This document shows, piece after piece, positions 42,865 to 51,312 of a stretch of DNA of 64,000 bases (position 1 is the stretch's first letter; every line of letters begins with the position of its first letter). The stretch lies in assembly GCA_024195265.1 (NCBI GenBank), contig JAJLRJ010000006.1, positions 25,190,770-25,254,769 of the forward strand. Direction: 5' to 3'. Position numbers and translations under genes: made by a program. The DNA comes from Dendrophyllia cribrosa. Taxonomy: Eukaryota > Cnidaria > Anthozoa > Scleractinia > Dendrophylliidae. The notes under the pieces were generated by a model. The model did no database searches and was not told where the DNA came from. It saw only the letters and a list, made by a program, of their open reading frames with translations.

Positions 42865-44347
42865 TCAAGACTTCGCACGCTTAGTGATCCTTTCAAAAAG
42901 AAAGGCCACCACGGCAAGGATGAGCAGCCAAGCGTGTTCACCCAGAAAGGAGATGACCTACATTGACCTACCCAGCCGCTTTAAAAATGAAGCTCACAAT
43001 CTAGCCAATGAGGCCAGGCAAGGCGGCAGCTGCCTTTTTGCCAAGCTCTTTAAGCCCATTTCCAATAGCCTTGGTGGCCCTTGCCAGGCCATTCAAGGTG
43101 GCTAGTACCACAGCGCTGATGGTGATGCCAGCTGCCAGAACAACAGCTTGCAGTGTCCATCCGTTTTTCTTGAAGATTTCTCTAACCCTCTCTAGCAAGG
43201 GCCTTTGCCTTTCCCGCACCTCAATTTCTGTATTGAGCCTTGCCAGCTCTTCTTCTCGCTCAGCAACCCGAGCTTCCACGGCTTCTCTTTCAGAGGGAGA
43301 AGTGTCCTCAGCCTCTATGATGAGCTTGTCTTCAGCGTTCTGTCATTCAAGCTCTTCTTTGTTCTGTTTCAGTTCGTCCAGTGGTTTTATGGCGTCCTTT
43401 TTTGCTCTAAGTTCCTCTAAGCGTCCTTCTAAACCCCTACTGTCAAGCATGAGTTTGTCGATATCTTTTTGTAGTTTGTCTGCTTGTTGGGCAGCTTTTT
43501 GCGCATTGTCCAGTTCTTTTCGTTTGGCTTGATGCTCAGATTCAAGAGCTTTCTTTTCATTTTTCAGTCTTTGTTTTGCCTCCGTATCCAGTGGCCCATG
43601 TGCATCTTCCATCTCTTGCATCTGGTCATCAGCCTCTTTGATTCTATTTCTGAGGGCATCCATGTCGCGGCAAAATTTTTGTGCATCAGCAGCCATTTGT
43701 TCTTTTTGTTGTAGTTGCTTTTGGTTTGCTTCACGTTCTTTTTGTTTTGCTTCAAGTGCAGCATTTGTTTCATTGAACTCTTCAGTCACAGACTTTCCGA
43801 GAGCATCTTTGATCTCTTTGGAAAGATTAGCGGCGAGAGTCTTTTCGACATCACCACGGCTTTTTGTGTACATATCATACCATTTCTCTCTAGTATGATA
43901 TCTTACCTCGATGATGGCCCCACCTGATTTTGGTTTCGGCTTGTACCGAAAATTAAGTTGATTTCTGTCTGCGTTGGTAAACTCTTCCTTAACCTCGAAA
44001 TAGGCCATATCATCCGCTGTTAACAATCGCCGGCCTTGAGTAGCCCCTGTTATGAAAGAGGTTTCTGCAGTGCGGGACCCTTGTTGCTCTTGGGGCGGTC
44101 TTGTTCTTGAGGCCATAGCCACTTGTTCGCCAGATGGTGTGGAAGTATAACCTGGTTCACCAGGTTTCGTGGTGACGGTGTCTTGGATGGTCTTGGCCCA
44201 TTCACTGAGTTTTTGCTGTTCTTCTTCTGACATTTGATTCCACCTGTTGATTAAAGCATCATCATCATCATCATCATCGCCAGCACCCCCTTTCTCTGGG
44301 ATGAGAGGGTCTGTTTCTTTTGTCTCAGCTGGATCAACATCTGTCAT
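42865..44347 (-). pseudogene. Coiled-coil protein with C-terminal membrane segments (several breaks)
   Basis: Start ATG 44,347, 43 bp from the divergent capsid gene. An acidic N-terminus contains a run of Asp; residues about 115-190 hold DDMAYFEVKEEFTNAD and a later KDALG; residues about 195-345 form a long charged coiled coil. An in-frame TGA at 43,343-43,345 interrupts it, after which the same frame continues through more coiled coil to a hydrophobic segment (AVVLAAGITISAVVLATLNG). In-frame TAG codons then follow GLIG (about 43,000) and AAG, and a frameshift leads to a second hydrophobic segment and basic tail ending at 42,865. About 480 residues when intact. Possible virion membrane or scaffold protein. 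Confidence 0.6.
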
Positions 44348-44390
44348 GATGATATATAAATATAAATTAAAAAAAACACAAATATATACC
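44348..44390. promoter_or_regulatory. 43-bp bidirectional TATATA promoter
   Basis: Contains AAATATATACC immediately before the capsid gene ATG and, on the other strand, TTTATATATCATC before ATG 44,347. Nearly identical in size and plan to 41,002-41,045. Confidence 0.65.
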
Positions 44391-45641
44391 ATGGCTGTGC
44401 AACCGAATCTACTTCCATCTCACAGTGAAAAGACACTTGGCGCCATGAAGGCAGAGCGAACCGTAAAGCGCATCACATTCAACCCATCTGAGGCCAATCC
44501 CGGCGAAACACTGTACGTCTCGGTGCCTAAGCTGGGCGAGCACGATGTCATTGTGTCTGGTTCACTTGCACTGGTGTTCAACATCAACCCAGCCGGAGGC
44601 CATGCAAACAACTATCTCGTACAAAACGTTTCTCGGGCCCTGGTGGACAGGTTCGTTGTAAAGTTTGCCGCAACCACCGTCCAGGACACGGCTGGGTACG
44701 ACATCTACAAAATTTTCGAAGACCTATTCAAATCAACCGATGAGCGGGACAACATGATTATGGAGGGCATCCAGAGTGTGGGTTTGTGTAAGATCCGCTC
44801 TGGTGCTGGTGACAAGCCGACCTCAGGCGTGGATGCGGAAACCAAGCTGGAGACAATTTATAAAAATAAGTATCGCATCAACCTCGATCACCAAATCTTA
44901 ACTGATCACGGAATCCTATATCCTCAAGCACTATTCAATGATCTGGTCTTCGAACTAACCCTCGCCCCCGCATCCCAAGTTGTCCGGGGCTCAGACACAA
45001 GCAAGCTCGTGTACAAGTTGGAAAACCTCCAGCTGGAGTATGAGACGATCAGCAGTAAGAGTCTGGCCGACGAGGCAACAAGTACTTACACTAATGGCAA
45101 GGAGTTCGCCTATGACCACGTAATACGAGATCGTGTGCATCCCTTCACAAAAGGCGTTGACACTCGGCTGAATCTTCGGATTAACCCACAGCGTCGGTCT
45201 CTCAAGGGCATCCTCTTGCTGTTCATCAATCCCTATGCAGCGGGTGCCAGGGACACTGAGCACTATTTCAATCCCGACATCACCAAAGTTAAGATCACAG
45301 TCAACGGTGTCCCAAACAGGGTATACAACGAAGGCATCAGTGGTACTGACATGTGGAATGAAATATACCGATACTTTAACCCACACACGCGCGGCAGGCC
45401 CAACATGAACCTGACCAAATATCTCACAGGCAACAAGTTTGGTCTCTGGATTGACCTGCGGTCCATGGCTGACACAGCCCTGCACGGCAACGGTCAACGG
45501 CTCGTCAACACACAGGATGGCGTGCAACTCGAGATCGAACGAGAAGGTAAAGGCTCGGGAAATGCAAACTGCCACATCTTCACCATCTCAGACTCACAGA
45601 TGAACATCATGAGCAGGCAGCTGGAATCGGTTCAGTACTAG
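44391..45641 (+). CDS. Candidate double jelly-roll major capsid protein
   Basis: Intact, 416 residues from ATG 44,391 (an upstream in-frame ATG lies within the opposite gene and is not used). The sequence is beta-rich with no signal peptide. Landmark segments: TVKRITFNPSEANPGETLYV at the N-terminus, HGILYPQALFNDLVFELTLA around residue 180-200, KLVYKLENLQLEYETI around 205-225, RRSLKGILLLFINP around 270, and GNKFGLWIDLRSMADTALHG around 345. Two repeated beta modules and the co-location with a packaging ATPase, integrase and protein-primed polymerase make it the best major capsid candidate of the element. The fold call is inference from composition and context. It is one of the few genes here still open from start to stop. 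Confidence 0.65.
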   Translation: MAVQPNLLPSHSEKTLGAMKAERTVKRITFNPSEANPGETLYVSVPKLGEHDVIVSGSLALVFNINPAGGHANNYLVQNVSRALVDRFVVKFAATTVQDTAGYDIYKIFEDLFKSTDERDNMIMEGIQSVGLCKIRSGAGDKPTSGVDAETKLETIYKNKYRINLDHQILTDHGILYPQALFNDLVFELTLAPASQVVRGSDTSKLVYKLENLQLEYETISSKSLADEATSTYTNGKEFAYDHVIRDRVHPFTKGVDTRLNLRINPQRRSLKGILLLFINPYAAGARDTEHYFNPDITKVKITVNGVPNRVYNEGISGTDMWNEIYRYFNPHTRGRPNMNLTKYLTGNKFGLWIDLRSMADTALHGNGQRLVNTQDGVQLEIEREGKGSGNANCHIFTISDSQMNIMSRQLESVQY

Positions 45642-45669
45642 ACACATATATATATATACCACCAGCCCC
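45642..45669 (+). promoter_or_regulatory. TATATATATATAC motif before the ATPase gene
   Basis: CACATATATATATATACC lies 9 bases before ATG 45,670 in a 28-bp spacer after the capsid gene. Confidence 0.55.
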
Positions 45670-46465
45670 ATGGCCACAAAACAACAAACAACAAGCAAAA
45701 AACAACAAGCAACAAGCAACAAGATCAACTTTTACGATAAGCCGGCTCCACTGCCATCCACCAGACCACTATCATACAATGAAATACAAAGACTTCTGGC
45801 AATGGCACCCTCCCCACCAACACATGAACCAATTGTTTGCAAACCAACTAATATAGGTGTTGGTTATGGACCCAAGAAAGCTGCCATTCAATGCACTAAT
45901 CGTGGGACCCACTAACTCTGGCAAGACACAGTATCTTCTAAACCAACTGCGAGGCCCCTTTAGGGGTTGTTTTGACTACATCGTTTTATTCTGCCCCACA
46001 TTTGTCAAGAACAAGACATACAATGGCTTCGTGGACCGCGATCCGCGAATCTTCGTGATTGTCTGCCAACAGCATGAGATCGAATACTGGTTGAAGTTGG
46101 CGAGCTTCTTTTTCATATGCACCAACACTTTATTCATTCTCGATGACTGCGCCGCCTCCAAAGATGTCAAAGGCCGCACGAGCCAGCTGGTCAATCTGGG
46201 GTTCAGCGCAAGGCATGACGGCATATCCGTGTGGGTCTTGACCCAGCAGATCACCAGCATTGCTAAGCCATATCGTGATAATATCACAGCGACCGTGCTC
46301 TTTTACACGCCCTCCAGCAAGACTACCAAGGCCATATTCGAAGACTATGCCGGCGAGCTCTCCAACGAGGAGTACAAAGAGCTTATCGCAAGGCTCAAAT
46401 CCCGCAAGTTCTCCCACCTGGTTTTCTCTCTGAGGCACCCATATGGACTTGAGTACAAGATGTAA
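45670..46465 (+). pseudogene. FtsK/HerA- or A32-type genome packaging ATPase (one frameshift)
   Basis: The N-terminal segment (45,670 to about 45,890) is Gln/Lys/Thr-rich, then has PLSYNEIQRLLAMAPSPP and a KPTNIGVGYGP stretch. The remainder lies one frame over: Walker A GPTNSGKT at 45,905-45,928, Walker B LFILDDC at about 46,131, a sensor-like VWVLTQQ at about 46,230, and a C-terminal domain to 46,465. The two frames meet at AAGAAAGCTG (about 45,874-45,883). A one-base difference in the A run is the simplest reading, so this is either decay, a sequence error or a +1 shift. The family drives DNA into capsids in Polintons, adenovirus-like and large DNA viruses. Catalytic residues are present. 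Confidence 0.85.
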
Positions 46466-46496
46466 ATAATAGACACATATATACACAAATATACAC

Positions 46497-46643
46497 ATGG
46501 CTATGAATGCTCCAACCAACCTGCACCTCATGCTTCTCAACAGATATCCATTGCGGTTGAATTCTATGCCAGACACCATGGCGGGGCTTATACGGGAGCT
46601 TGAAACCCTTTTGCCCGACATCAAGAGAATTATCGAAAAATAA
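46497..46643 (+). CDS. 48-residue small protein
   Basis: ATG 46,497 lies 5 bases after the motif ATATATACACAAATATACAC. The frame is short but bounded by the element's usual spacers (31 and 37 bp), which supports it. The sequence has an amphipathic C-terminal half (AGLIRELETLLPDIKRIIEK). Function not recognised. Confidence 0.5.
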   Translation: MAMNAPTNLHLMLLNRYPLRLNSMPDTMAGLIRELETLLPDIKRIIEK

Positions 46644-46680
46644 CAAACAAATAAAAAACACATATGTATACACCTTGCTG

Positions 46681-47288
46681 ATGGCACAAGCAGCTGAAGA
46701 CCAGACCGCTTTGAAGTATTGCAGATGCTGGAGGCCACCCCTGATACCACACCTCCCACAGGGATAGCCGGTCGCAGTGACATTCCTGCCAAACGTGAGA
46801 AGCTGGCAATCCTTGTTTCTACTGGCAAGGCCAAAGAAGCTATCGGCGTGCAGCTCACACACGATCATGTCAAGCGGTTGTCAGACAAGGACGTTGACAA
46901 GTACTGCAAAAGGTACGAGGCCTACATAGGCAACAAGACAACCGAATCCCTAGTTGATTCCGCTATCATGCTCATGTCTAAACGCGTTGGCATGGTGATC
47001 CCGGTTGAGGATGTCAAGGAATTGCAGCAAGAACTCAAGAACGATTACATCATCAACCAGGAGCTGTCAAATCTTGCTGGGGCTCTTGCCATTCGATGCG
47101 GACGATGGCTGGCGCTTGCCAATGCTGCTCTCATCACAACAAAACACATCAAGCTTGAACGAGAGCCTGATCACAAGCCTGATTTGGAACCCCAACCCAC
47201 ACATCCAAGCAAAGACAGTGAAGGCTATCCACTTGAGGGCTTTGATGAAGTTGGTGTTAATGTGGCAGCAACCTCGCAGCAACCTTGA
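46681..47288 (+). CDS. About 190-200-residue conserved element protein
   Basis: The long frame is open from 46,719 (ATG) to 47,288. A better-placed ATG with the usual motif (CACATATGTATACACC) is at 46,681 but lies in another frame that would need a shift at about 46,715. The protein has LVSTGKAKEAIGVQLTHDHV, a charged middle (KDVDKYCKRYEAYIG), a hydrophobic LSNLAGALAIRCGRWLALANAALIT segment and an acidic, Pro-rich tail. Possible minor virion protein; function unknown. The start is uncertain, and a frameshift at the N-terminus is possible. Confidence 0.5.
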
Positions 47289-47382
47289 AGGAACCTGGCT
47301 GGAACCTGCCAGGAACCTGACAACAATCTGTCAGCACACTTGTCACGTTTTTCAAAAAATAAAATTTACATATATACCCACT

Positions 47383-47857
47383 ATGGCCACACCACTCGAG
47401 ACGATCCCTGAAGAAACTCAAACTCCAACTCCAACCCAAACACCTGTCCGTGTTACCTATGAGACCCCGAAAACAAAGCCTGCAACAGAAAAGAACCCCG
47501 GCCGCGTTGCTTCTGGCAAAAGGCTAGCAGAACGCAACCGCCTGGCCCGTGAAGCAGAGAAAAAGGCTGAAGCACAAGACTGCAAACCAACCATCAACAA
47601 GTGTCACCAGTGCTGCAAACCAACCCTCAACAAGTAACACTGGTGGCACAACAAGTGACACCAACAGCAACTCAATCTTTTATATTCTGGGGGTTGGTGG
47701 GTTGATTGTCTCTGCTGCGGGTGTGTACTACCAACGCGAAGCCATAATGCAAAAGCTTGGACGCAAACCAAACACACCACCAACACAAGCAACACAACCA
47801 CCACCACTAACACCTGCTGCACCACCCCCATCTCGAATTCCGGTTAGACATCTTTAA
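47383..47857 (+). pseudogene. Small single-pass membrane protein (frameshifted)
   Basis: ATG 47,383 follows ACATATATACCCACT. The N-terminus is Thr/Pro-rich with KNPGRVASGKRLAERNRL and a basic amphipathic helix. At about 47,560-47,600 the frame changes; the second part has a Ser/Thr linker, a transmembrane segment (FYILGVGGLIVSAAGVYY) followed by QREAIMQKLG, and a Pro-rich tail to 47,857. The order basic helix, linker, membrane span, KRE-type juncture is seen in small proteins of related cnidarian elements. Role unknown. Confidence 0.55.
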
Positions 47858-47966
47858 TTTTTGGCTCCTCGTTGTCTTCCTCGTCATCGTTGTCCTCATC
47901 GGAGGTTATAGTGTCTTCCATTCCGCTCTCCATTTCTTCTTCATCCCAGTCTACTTTTCTCTTCAT
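47844..47966 (-). CDS. 40-residue acidic protein
   Basis: ATG 47,966 to stop 47,844. Begins MKRKVDWDEEEMESGMED and continues with runs of Asp/Glu (DEDNDDEEDNEEP). It overlaps the 3' end of the preceding plus-strand gene by 14 bp. Too short for a family call; the strong acidic bias and its position downstream of the GGF-type gene make it worth keeping. It could be a C-terminal exon of that gene. Confidence 0.35.
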   Translation of the reverse strand: MKRKVDWDEEEMESGMEDTITSDEDNDDEEDNEEPKIKDV

Positions 47967-48027
47967 ATCGATCCGTACTCGTTAAAGAAAAGCTTCAAAT
48001 AATCAGTGCAACAATGCATAGTTTCTT

Positions 48028-48354
48028 TTATAGCATCAAAACGCCCAAGCTTGTAACAACGGGGGCCAATAAGTCTTGTATGAAGCTACCACCCTCTTGT
48101 ACAAGTATTTGCTTCTTTGTCTTGTAGGGAACGTTTTGATTGGCCAGATTAATAAGAGCATCCTTATGTCGAAGCAAAACACGCTTATTTGTTTCAGGAC
48201 AGGGATTGTTTTCCGTAAGAACATTATAAAGAATATGTAACAAGGCGTGAACCTGTTGTGGAGAAGCTGTCCTTAAGAGAAATTGGCGCTGATGATCGGG
48301 ACCATTAGCTAAGAGTTGTAGAAAACCCCGGTTGTTATTTACTACTTGAGACAT
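48028..48354 (-). CDS. GGF-type hydrophobic-tailed small protein
   Basis: 108 residues from ATG 48,354, chosen as the Met before SQVVNNNRGFLQLL; an upstream ATG at 48,420 adds an unrelated stretch. The order is typical of a small protein seen many times in invertebrate viral or transposon elements: a leucine-rich helix (QVHALLHILYNVL), a basic part with RHKDALINLA and KTKKQILVQ, then a GG motif and a hydrophobic C-terminus (FIQDLLAPVVTSLGVLML). It may be membrane-active. Function unproven. No TATATA motif precedes it, unlike the core genes of the viral element. Confidence 0.55.
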   Translation of the reverse strand: MSQVVNNNRGFLQLLANGPDHQRQFLLRTASPQQVHALLHILYNVLTENNPCPETNKRVLLRHKDALINLANQNVPYKTKKQILVQEGGSFIQDLLAPVVTSLGVLML

Positions 48355-48420
48355 AACTGTAGAATGAGCTAAGAATAGTGAGTTGTTGTCTTTTATCGTG
48401 GAATAGAAGGAAAAAAACAA

Positions 48421-48722
48421 TAGGATTGTGGTGGTGGTGGTGAAAACAATAGAATTGTGGTGGTGGCGGTCGTGGTGAAATCAATAGAATTGTGGTGGTG
48501 GTGGTGGTGAAAACAATAGAATTGTGGTGGTGGTGGTGGTGGTGGTGGTGGTGGTGGTGAAAACAATAGAATTGTGGTGGTGGTGAAAACAATAGAATTG
48601 TGGTGGTGGTGGTGGTGGCGGTGGTGGTGAAATCAATAGAATTGTGGTGGTGGTGGTGGTGGTGGTGGTGGTGAAAACAATAGAATTGTGGTGGTGGTGG
48701 TAAAAACAATAGAATTGAGGAG
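48421..48722. repeat. GGT-rich minisatellite
   Basis: About a dozen copies of a unit ATAGAATTGTGG(TGG)nTGAAAAC with variable numbers of TGG. It lies between two divergent genes, where a promoter is expected. The histidine/proline frames it creates are artefacts of the repeat. Confidence 0.85.
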
Positions 48723-48790
48723 GAATTAGCCTAAAAAATGAGCAACATTCGCCTCTTTCTCGGTTCACATTGAGCTTTCATTGAGTTGAC

Positions 48791-49759
48791 ATGAATTTGT
48801 CCTGTCCCATTTGTGAGAAGACATTTAGCAGGAAAGATAGTATACAAAGACATATGACCAACAAACACGCCAGTCCTACTTTCACTCCATTTAAAACAAT
48901 GCCGATTTCTACACAAAAGTGTCAGCGGTTTCACTTCGAACACCCTTTTACTTGTATGGTTGCAGGGATGACCGGTTCAAGGAAAACGTTTTGGGTTCAA
49001 TCACTGTTACAACAGGCTTCAGACGTGATAAACCCACCACCCGAGAGGATTGTCTGGTGTTATTCCCAATGGCAGCCCGCGTACATACAGATGCTAGTCA
49101 CAATACCACAAATTGAATTTGTCAAGGGTATTCCTCCTGCGTTGGAACACGATACCTATTTCGATGTCAACAAACGCAACTTAATCGTCTTTGACGATCA
49201 AATGATTGACGCCGGCAAAGACAAGCGAATAGTAAACCTTTTTACACGAGGTTCTCATCAACGCAACCTAAGTGTCATTTATATCGTACAGAATCTATTT
49301 CATCAGGGCAAGGAAAGCCGAAGTATCAGTTTAAACAGTCACTACTTGGTCTTTTTCAAGAATCCCAGAGAAAAACTGCAAATTTTGACTCTAGCAAAGC
49401 AAATGTATCCTGGGCAAACGGCTTTCTTTATAAACCACTACGCAGTGGCTGTACGAAGACCCTTTGGTTATCTCCTGGTGGATTTAAAAACAACCACACA
49501 AGATAATTGTAGACTGCGAACGAATGTACTACCCGGCGAAGAACAATTTAATCAAACAGGGGTGCAAGACAATACTTCTCAGGAGCTACTAAAGTATCTC
49601 AGACAAAAGAACCTTTCGACAGCTCCAGTTCTCTTAGCCATGCAGGGACTACAGGACAGAATGGACAGCCTTCTCTCCCGTACAGACCTTGGGGAAAATG
49701 ACAAAGCCAAACAGTACCTTGAGCTGCAAAACAGATATCTGACGTTAAACATCAATTGA
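48791..49759 (+). CDS. C2H2 zinc-finger P-loop ATPase with altered Walker A
   Basis: 322 residues, open. An N-terminal C2H2 finger (C5, C8, H21, H26) is followed by the ATPase domain. The Walker A reads GMTGSRKT: the codon at 48,980-48,982 is AGG, so the last conserved glycine before Lys-Thr is arginine, which should impair nucleotide binding. Walker B is RNLIVFDDQM at about 49,172. Later segments are LFTRGSHQRNLSVIYIVQNL, a sensor-like region, and FGYLLVDLK. The family is widely repeated in invertebrate genomes beside GGF-type proteins and resembles viral packaging ATPases. This would be a second ATPase within one viral element. No TATATA motif is present upstream. Probably inactive although unbroken. 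Confidence 0.75.
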   Translation: MNLSCPICEKTFSRKDSIQRHMTNKHASPTFTPFKTMPISTQKCQRFHFEHPFTCMVAGMTGSRKTFWVQSLLQQASDVINPPPERIVWCYSQWQPAYIQMLVTIPQIEFVKGIPPALEHDTYFDVNKRNLIVFDDQMIDAGKDKRIVNLFTRGSHQRNLSVIYIVQNLFHQGKESRSISLNSHYLVFFKNPREKLQILTLAKQMYPGQTAFFINHYAVAVRRPFGYLLVDLKTTTQDNCRLRTNVLPGEEQFNQTGVQDNTSQELLKYLRQKNLSTAPVLLAMQGLQDRMDSLLSRTDLGENDKAKQYLELQNRYLTLNIN

Positions 49760-49760
49760 A

Positions 49761-50135
49761 TGGAAGACCTCAACAGTCTGATGAAATGAAAAGAAGTTTT
49801 GCAAGTCATCCGGAAGATTATTTACCCACCATTATACAAGAACCCACAGCATTAACAGCGGCGACAACCTCTACACCCTTAAATCCATTTATCGCGACAC
49901 CTCTCCAGCGCTCACCATACAAAAAACTACCGCAGTAACGCCACTACCTTTAAATCCAGCCGTCTTGACCCCTCCCCCTACAGTACAAACACCCTCGCCA
50001 GCACCGAAGCGCAAACGACCTAGAATCCAGTTAGTAAATTACTTAGATGTTGGTGATGATAAAGCTAAAAGACAATCGCGGCGTTACAGATATAGAGCTG
50101 CACCTTATAAGCATTCTAAGAATCAAGAGGATTAA
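49761..50135 (+). pseudogene. Proline-rich protein with basic C-terminus (frameshifted)
   Basis: Begins close behind the ATPase stop. Met codons at 49,761 (short frame) and 49,786 (KRSFASHPEDYLP) are the candidates. A Thr/Pro-rich part with the repeated idea TPLNPF...TPLQ / PLPLNPAVLTPPP crosses a frameshift at about 49,925, then a basic segment PKRKRPRIQLV and a tail RQSRRYRYRAAPYKHSKNQ ends at 50,135. A basic, nuclear-localising or DNA-binding tail is likely. Function unknown. Polyadenylation-like AATAAA follows at about 50,298. Confidence 0.45.
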
Positions 50136-50784
50136 TTTCACCTGAAACGATGATTGCAGTGCGGTGAGACACAGAAAACCAAGGGAATCAAACAGTACTT
50201 TGTATAAACCCGATGAAAAATAATAAATCAACTCTGTCTGTTCCTTTCCAACTAAGCTTTTAAATTGTCTGTATAATTATGAAATTGTTTGTAATCAATA
50301 AATATAGTTTGAACTTAAACAAAGTGCGGGTTTATTGTTTTAGCGCGCGCATGTAATTTGTTGCTTTGTTAATTTTTCCGAGGTGCTAATTTTTCATGCA
50401 AATTTGGTTCAGTGTTAGTTCGCATAATTAAAAGTTTTAACTTTGAAGCTACCGGTAAAGTCAAGTGATAAAACTTAAAGTGGGTGATGGCTTGCAAACT
50501 GAAAATCGATATAGAGTCTAGCGATGAAGCGGCTAAAACGGCGGTAAATACGAATAAGAAGCGATTTTTAATACTGTGCAATTTTATTGCTTCTAAACTT
50601 GAATTGTTTCGGAGCAGTTTCGAACCCGGTAGATCGCATAATTTCTCCTTCAATAACGCTAGTTCACACTATTTTAACTTTTCATTTAACATCCCCTTGA
50701 AATTTATAAGCATTAAAATTGTATGAAATTGTAATAAAATAATCACATTATGTCATTCTACCCAGTGTGACTCTCGAGTTAAAA
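50136..50784. other. No confident gene
   Basis: An 80-codon plus-strand frame from about 50,484 and an opposing 94-codon frame overlap. Neither has a recognised motif, so neither is called. Confidence 0.4.
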
Positions 50785-51130
50785 ATAGATTGATGTCATT
50801 CGTTTCCGACTCCCCATTGACTTAAAATAGATAATGATGTCATTCATTTCCGACTTCCCATTGACTTAAAATAGATTATGATGTCATCACTCCCCATTGA
50901 CCCAAAAAAGATTATGATGTCATTTCTACCTATGTCATCACTCCCCATTGACCTAAATAGATTATGATGTCATCTCTACCTATTTTTAACCCATGACCTC
51001 ACCTCTAGGGATCATGACGTCAGCCATTCCCACTCCTCCCGTTGGTCAACCCCCACATTCCTACTTCTTTCCACCCTTTCTGTAAACCCCCTCCACTGTT
51101 TTGTTGTCAATACCGGCCTTATATACTCAA
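50785..51130 (+). promoter_or_regulatory. CRE-like tandem repeat plus TATA box
   Basis: Five ATGATGTCAT-type words (near 50,793, 50,832, 50,879, 50,914 and 50,958), set in a unit containing CCCCATTGAC and AAAATAGAT, lead to ATGACGTCAGC at about 51,014, a full CRE core. About 105 bp later comes TTATATAC (51,119-51,126). This looks like an enhancer and core promoter in plus orientation, of a CREB/ATF-responsive type. No open frame follows on the plus strand, so the gene it drove may be lost. Confidence 0.5.
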
Positions 51131-51312
51131 CTTCTCCTTCATGGCTTCAGAGATCGGTAACTGATGCAGCTTTGACTTTCGCGAACTTTCCTCCTGTGAA
51201 GATTCCATCTTTTTTACGAACACAACCGCCGGACAGAGCTGCCAACAAACCTTTCAGCTGAGATTTTCAGAGGAGACTGAAACATAATCCGCGACAGGGT
51301 GACAGGATCCTG
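51131..51312. other. Downstream of TATA box, no gene
   Basis: Contains GATGCAGC and AAGATTCC words but no frame of note. Could be the 5' UTR of a lost gene. Confidence 0.35.

Noticed and set aside
45976..46868. Minus-strand frames of up to 242 codons
   Set aside because: Antisense to the ATPase and following genes; no motif.
48335..48768. Histidine-rich minus-strand frames
   Set aside because: Artefact of the GGT minisatellite.
50369..50726. Opposing frames of 94 and 80 codons after the proline-rich gene
   Set aside because: Neither has a recognised motif or the element's start-proximal motif.
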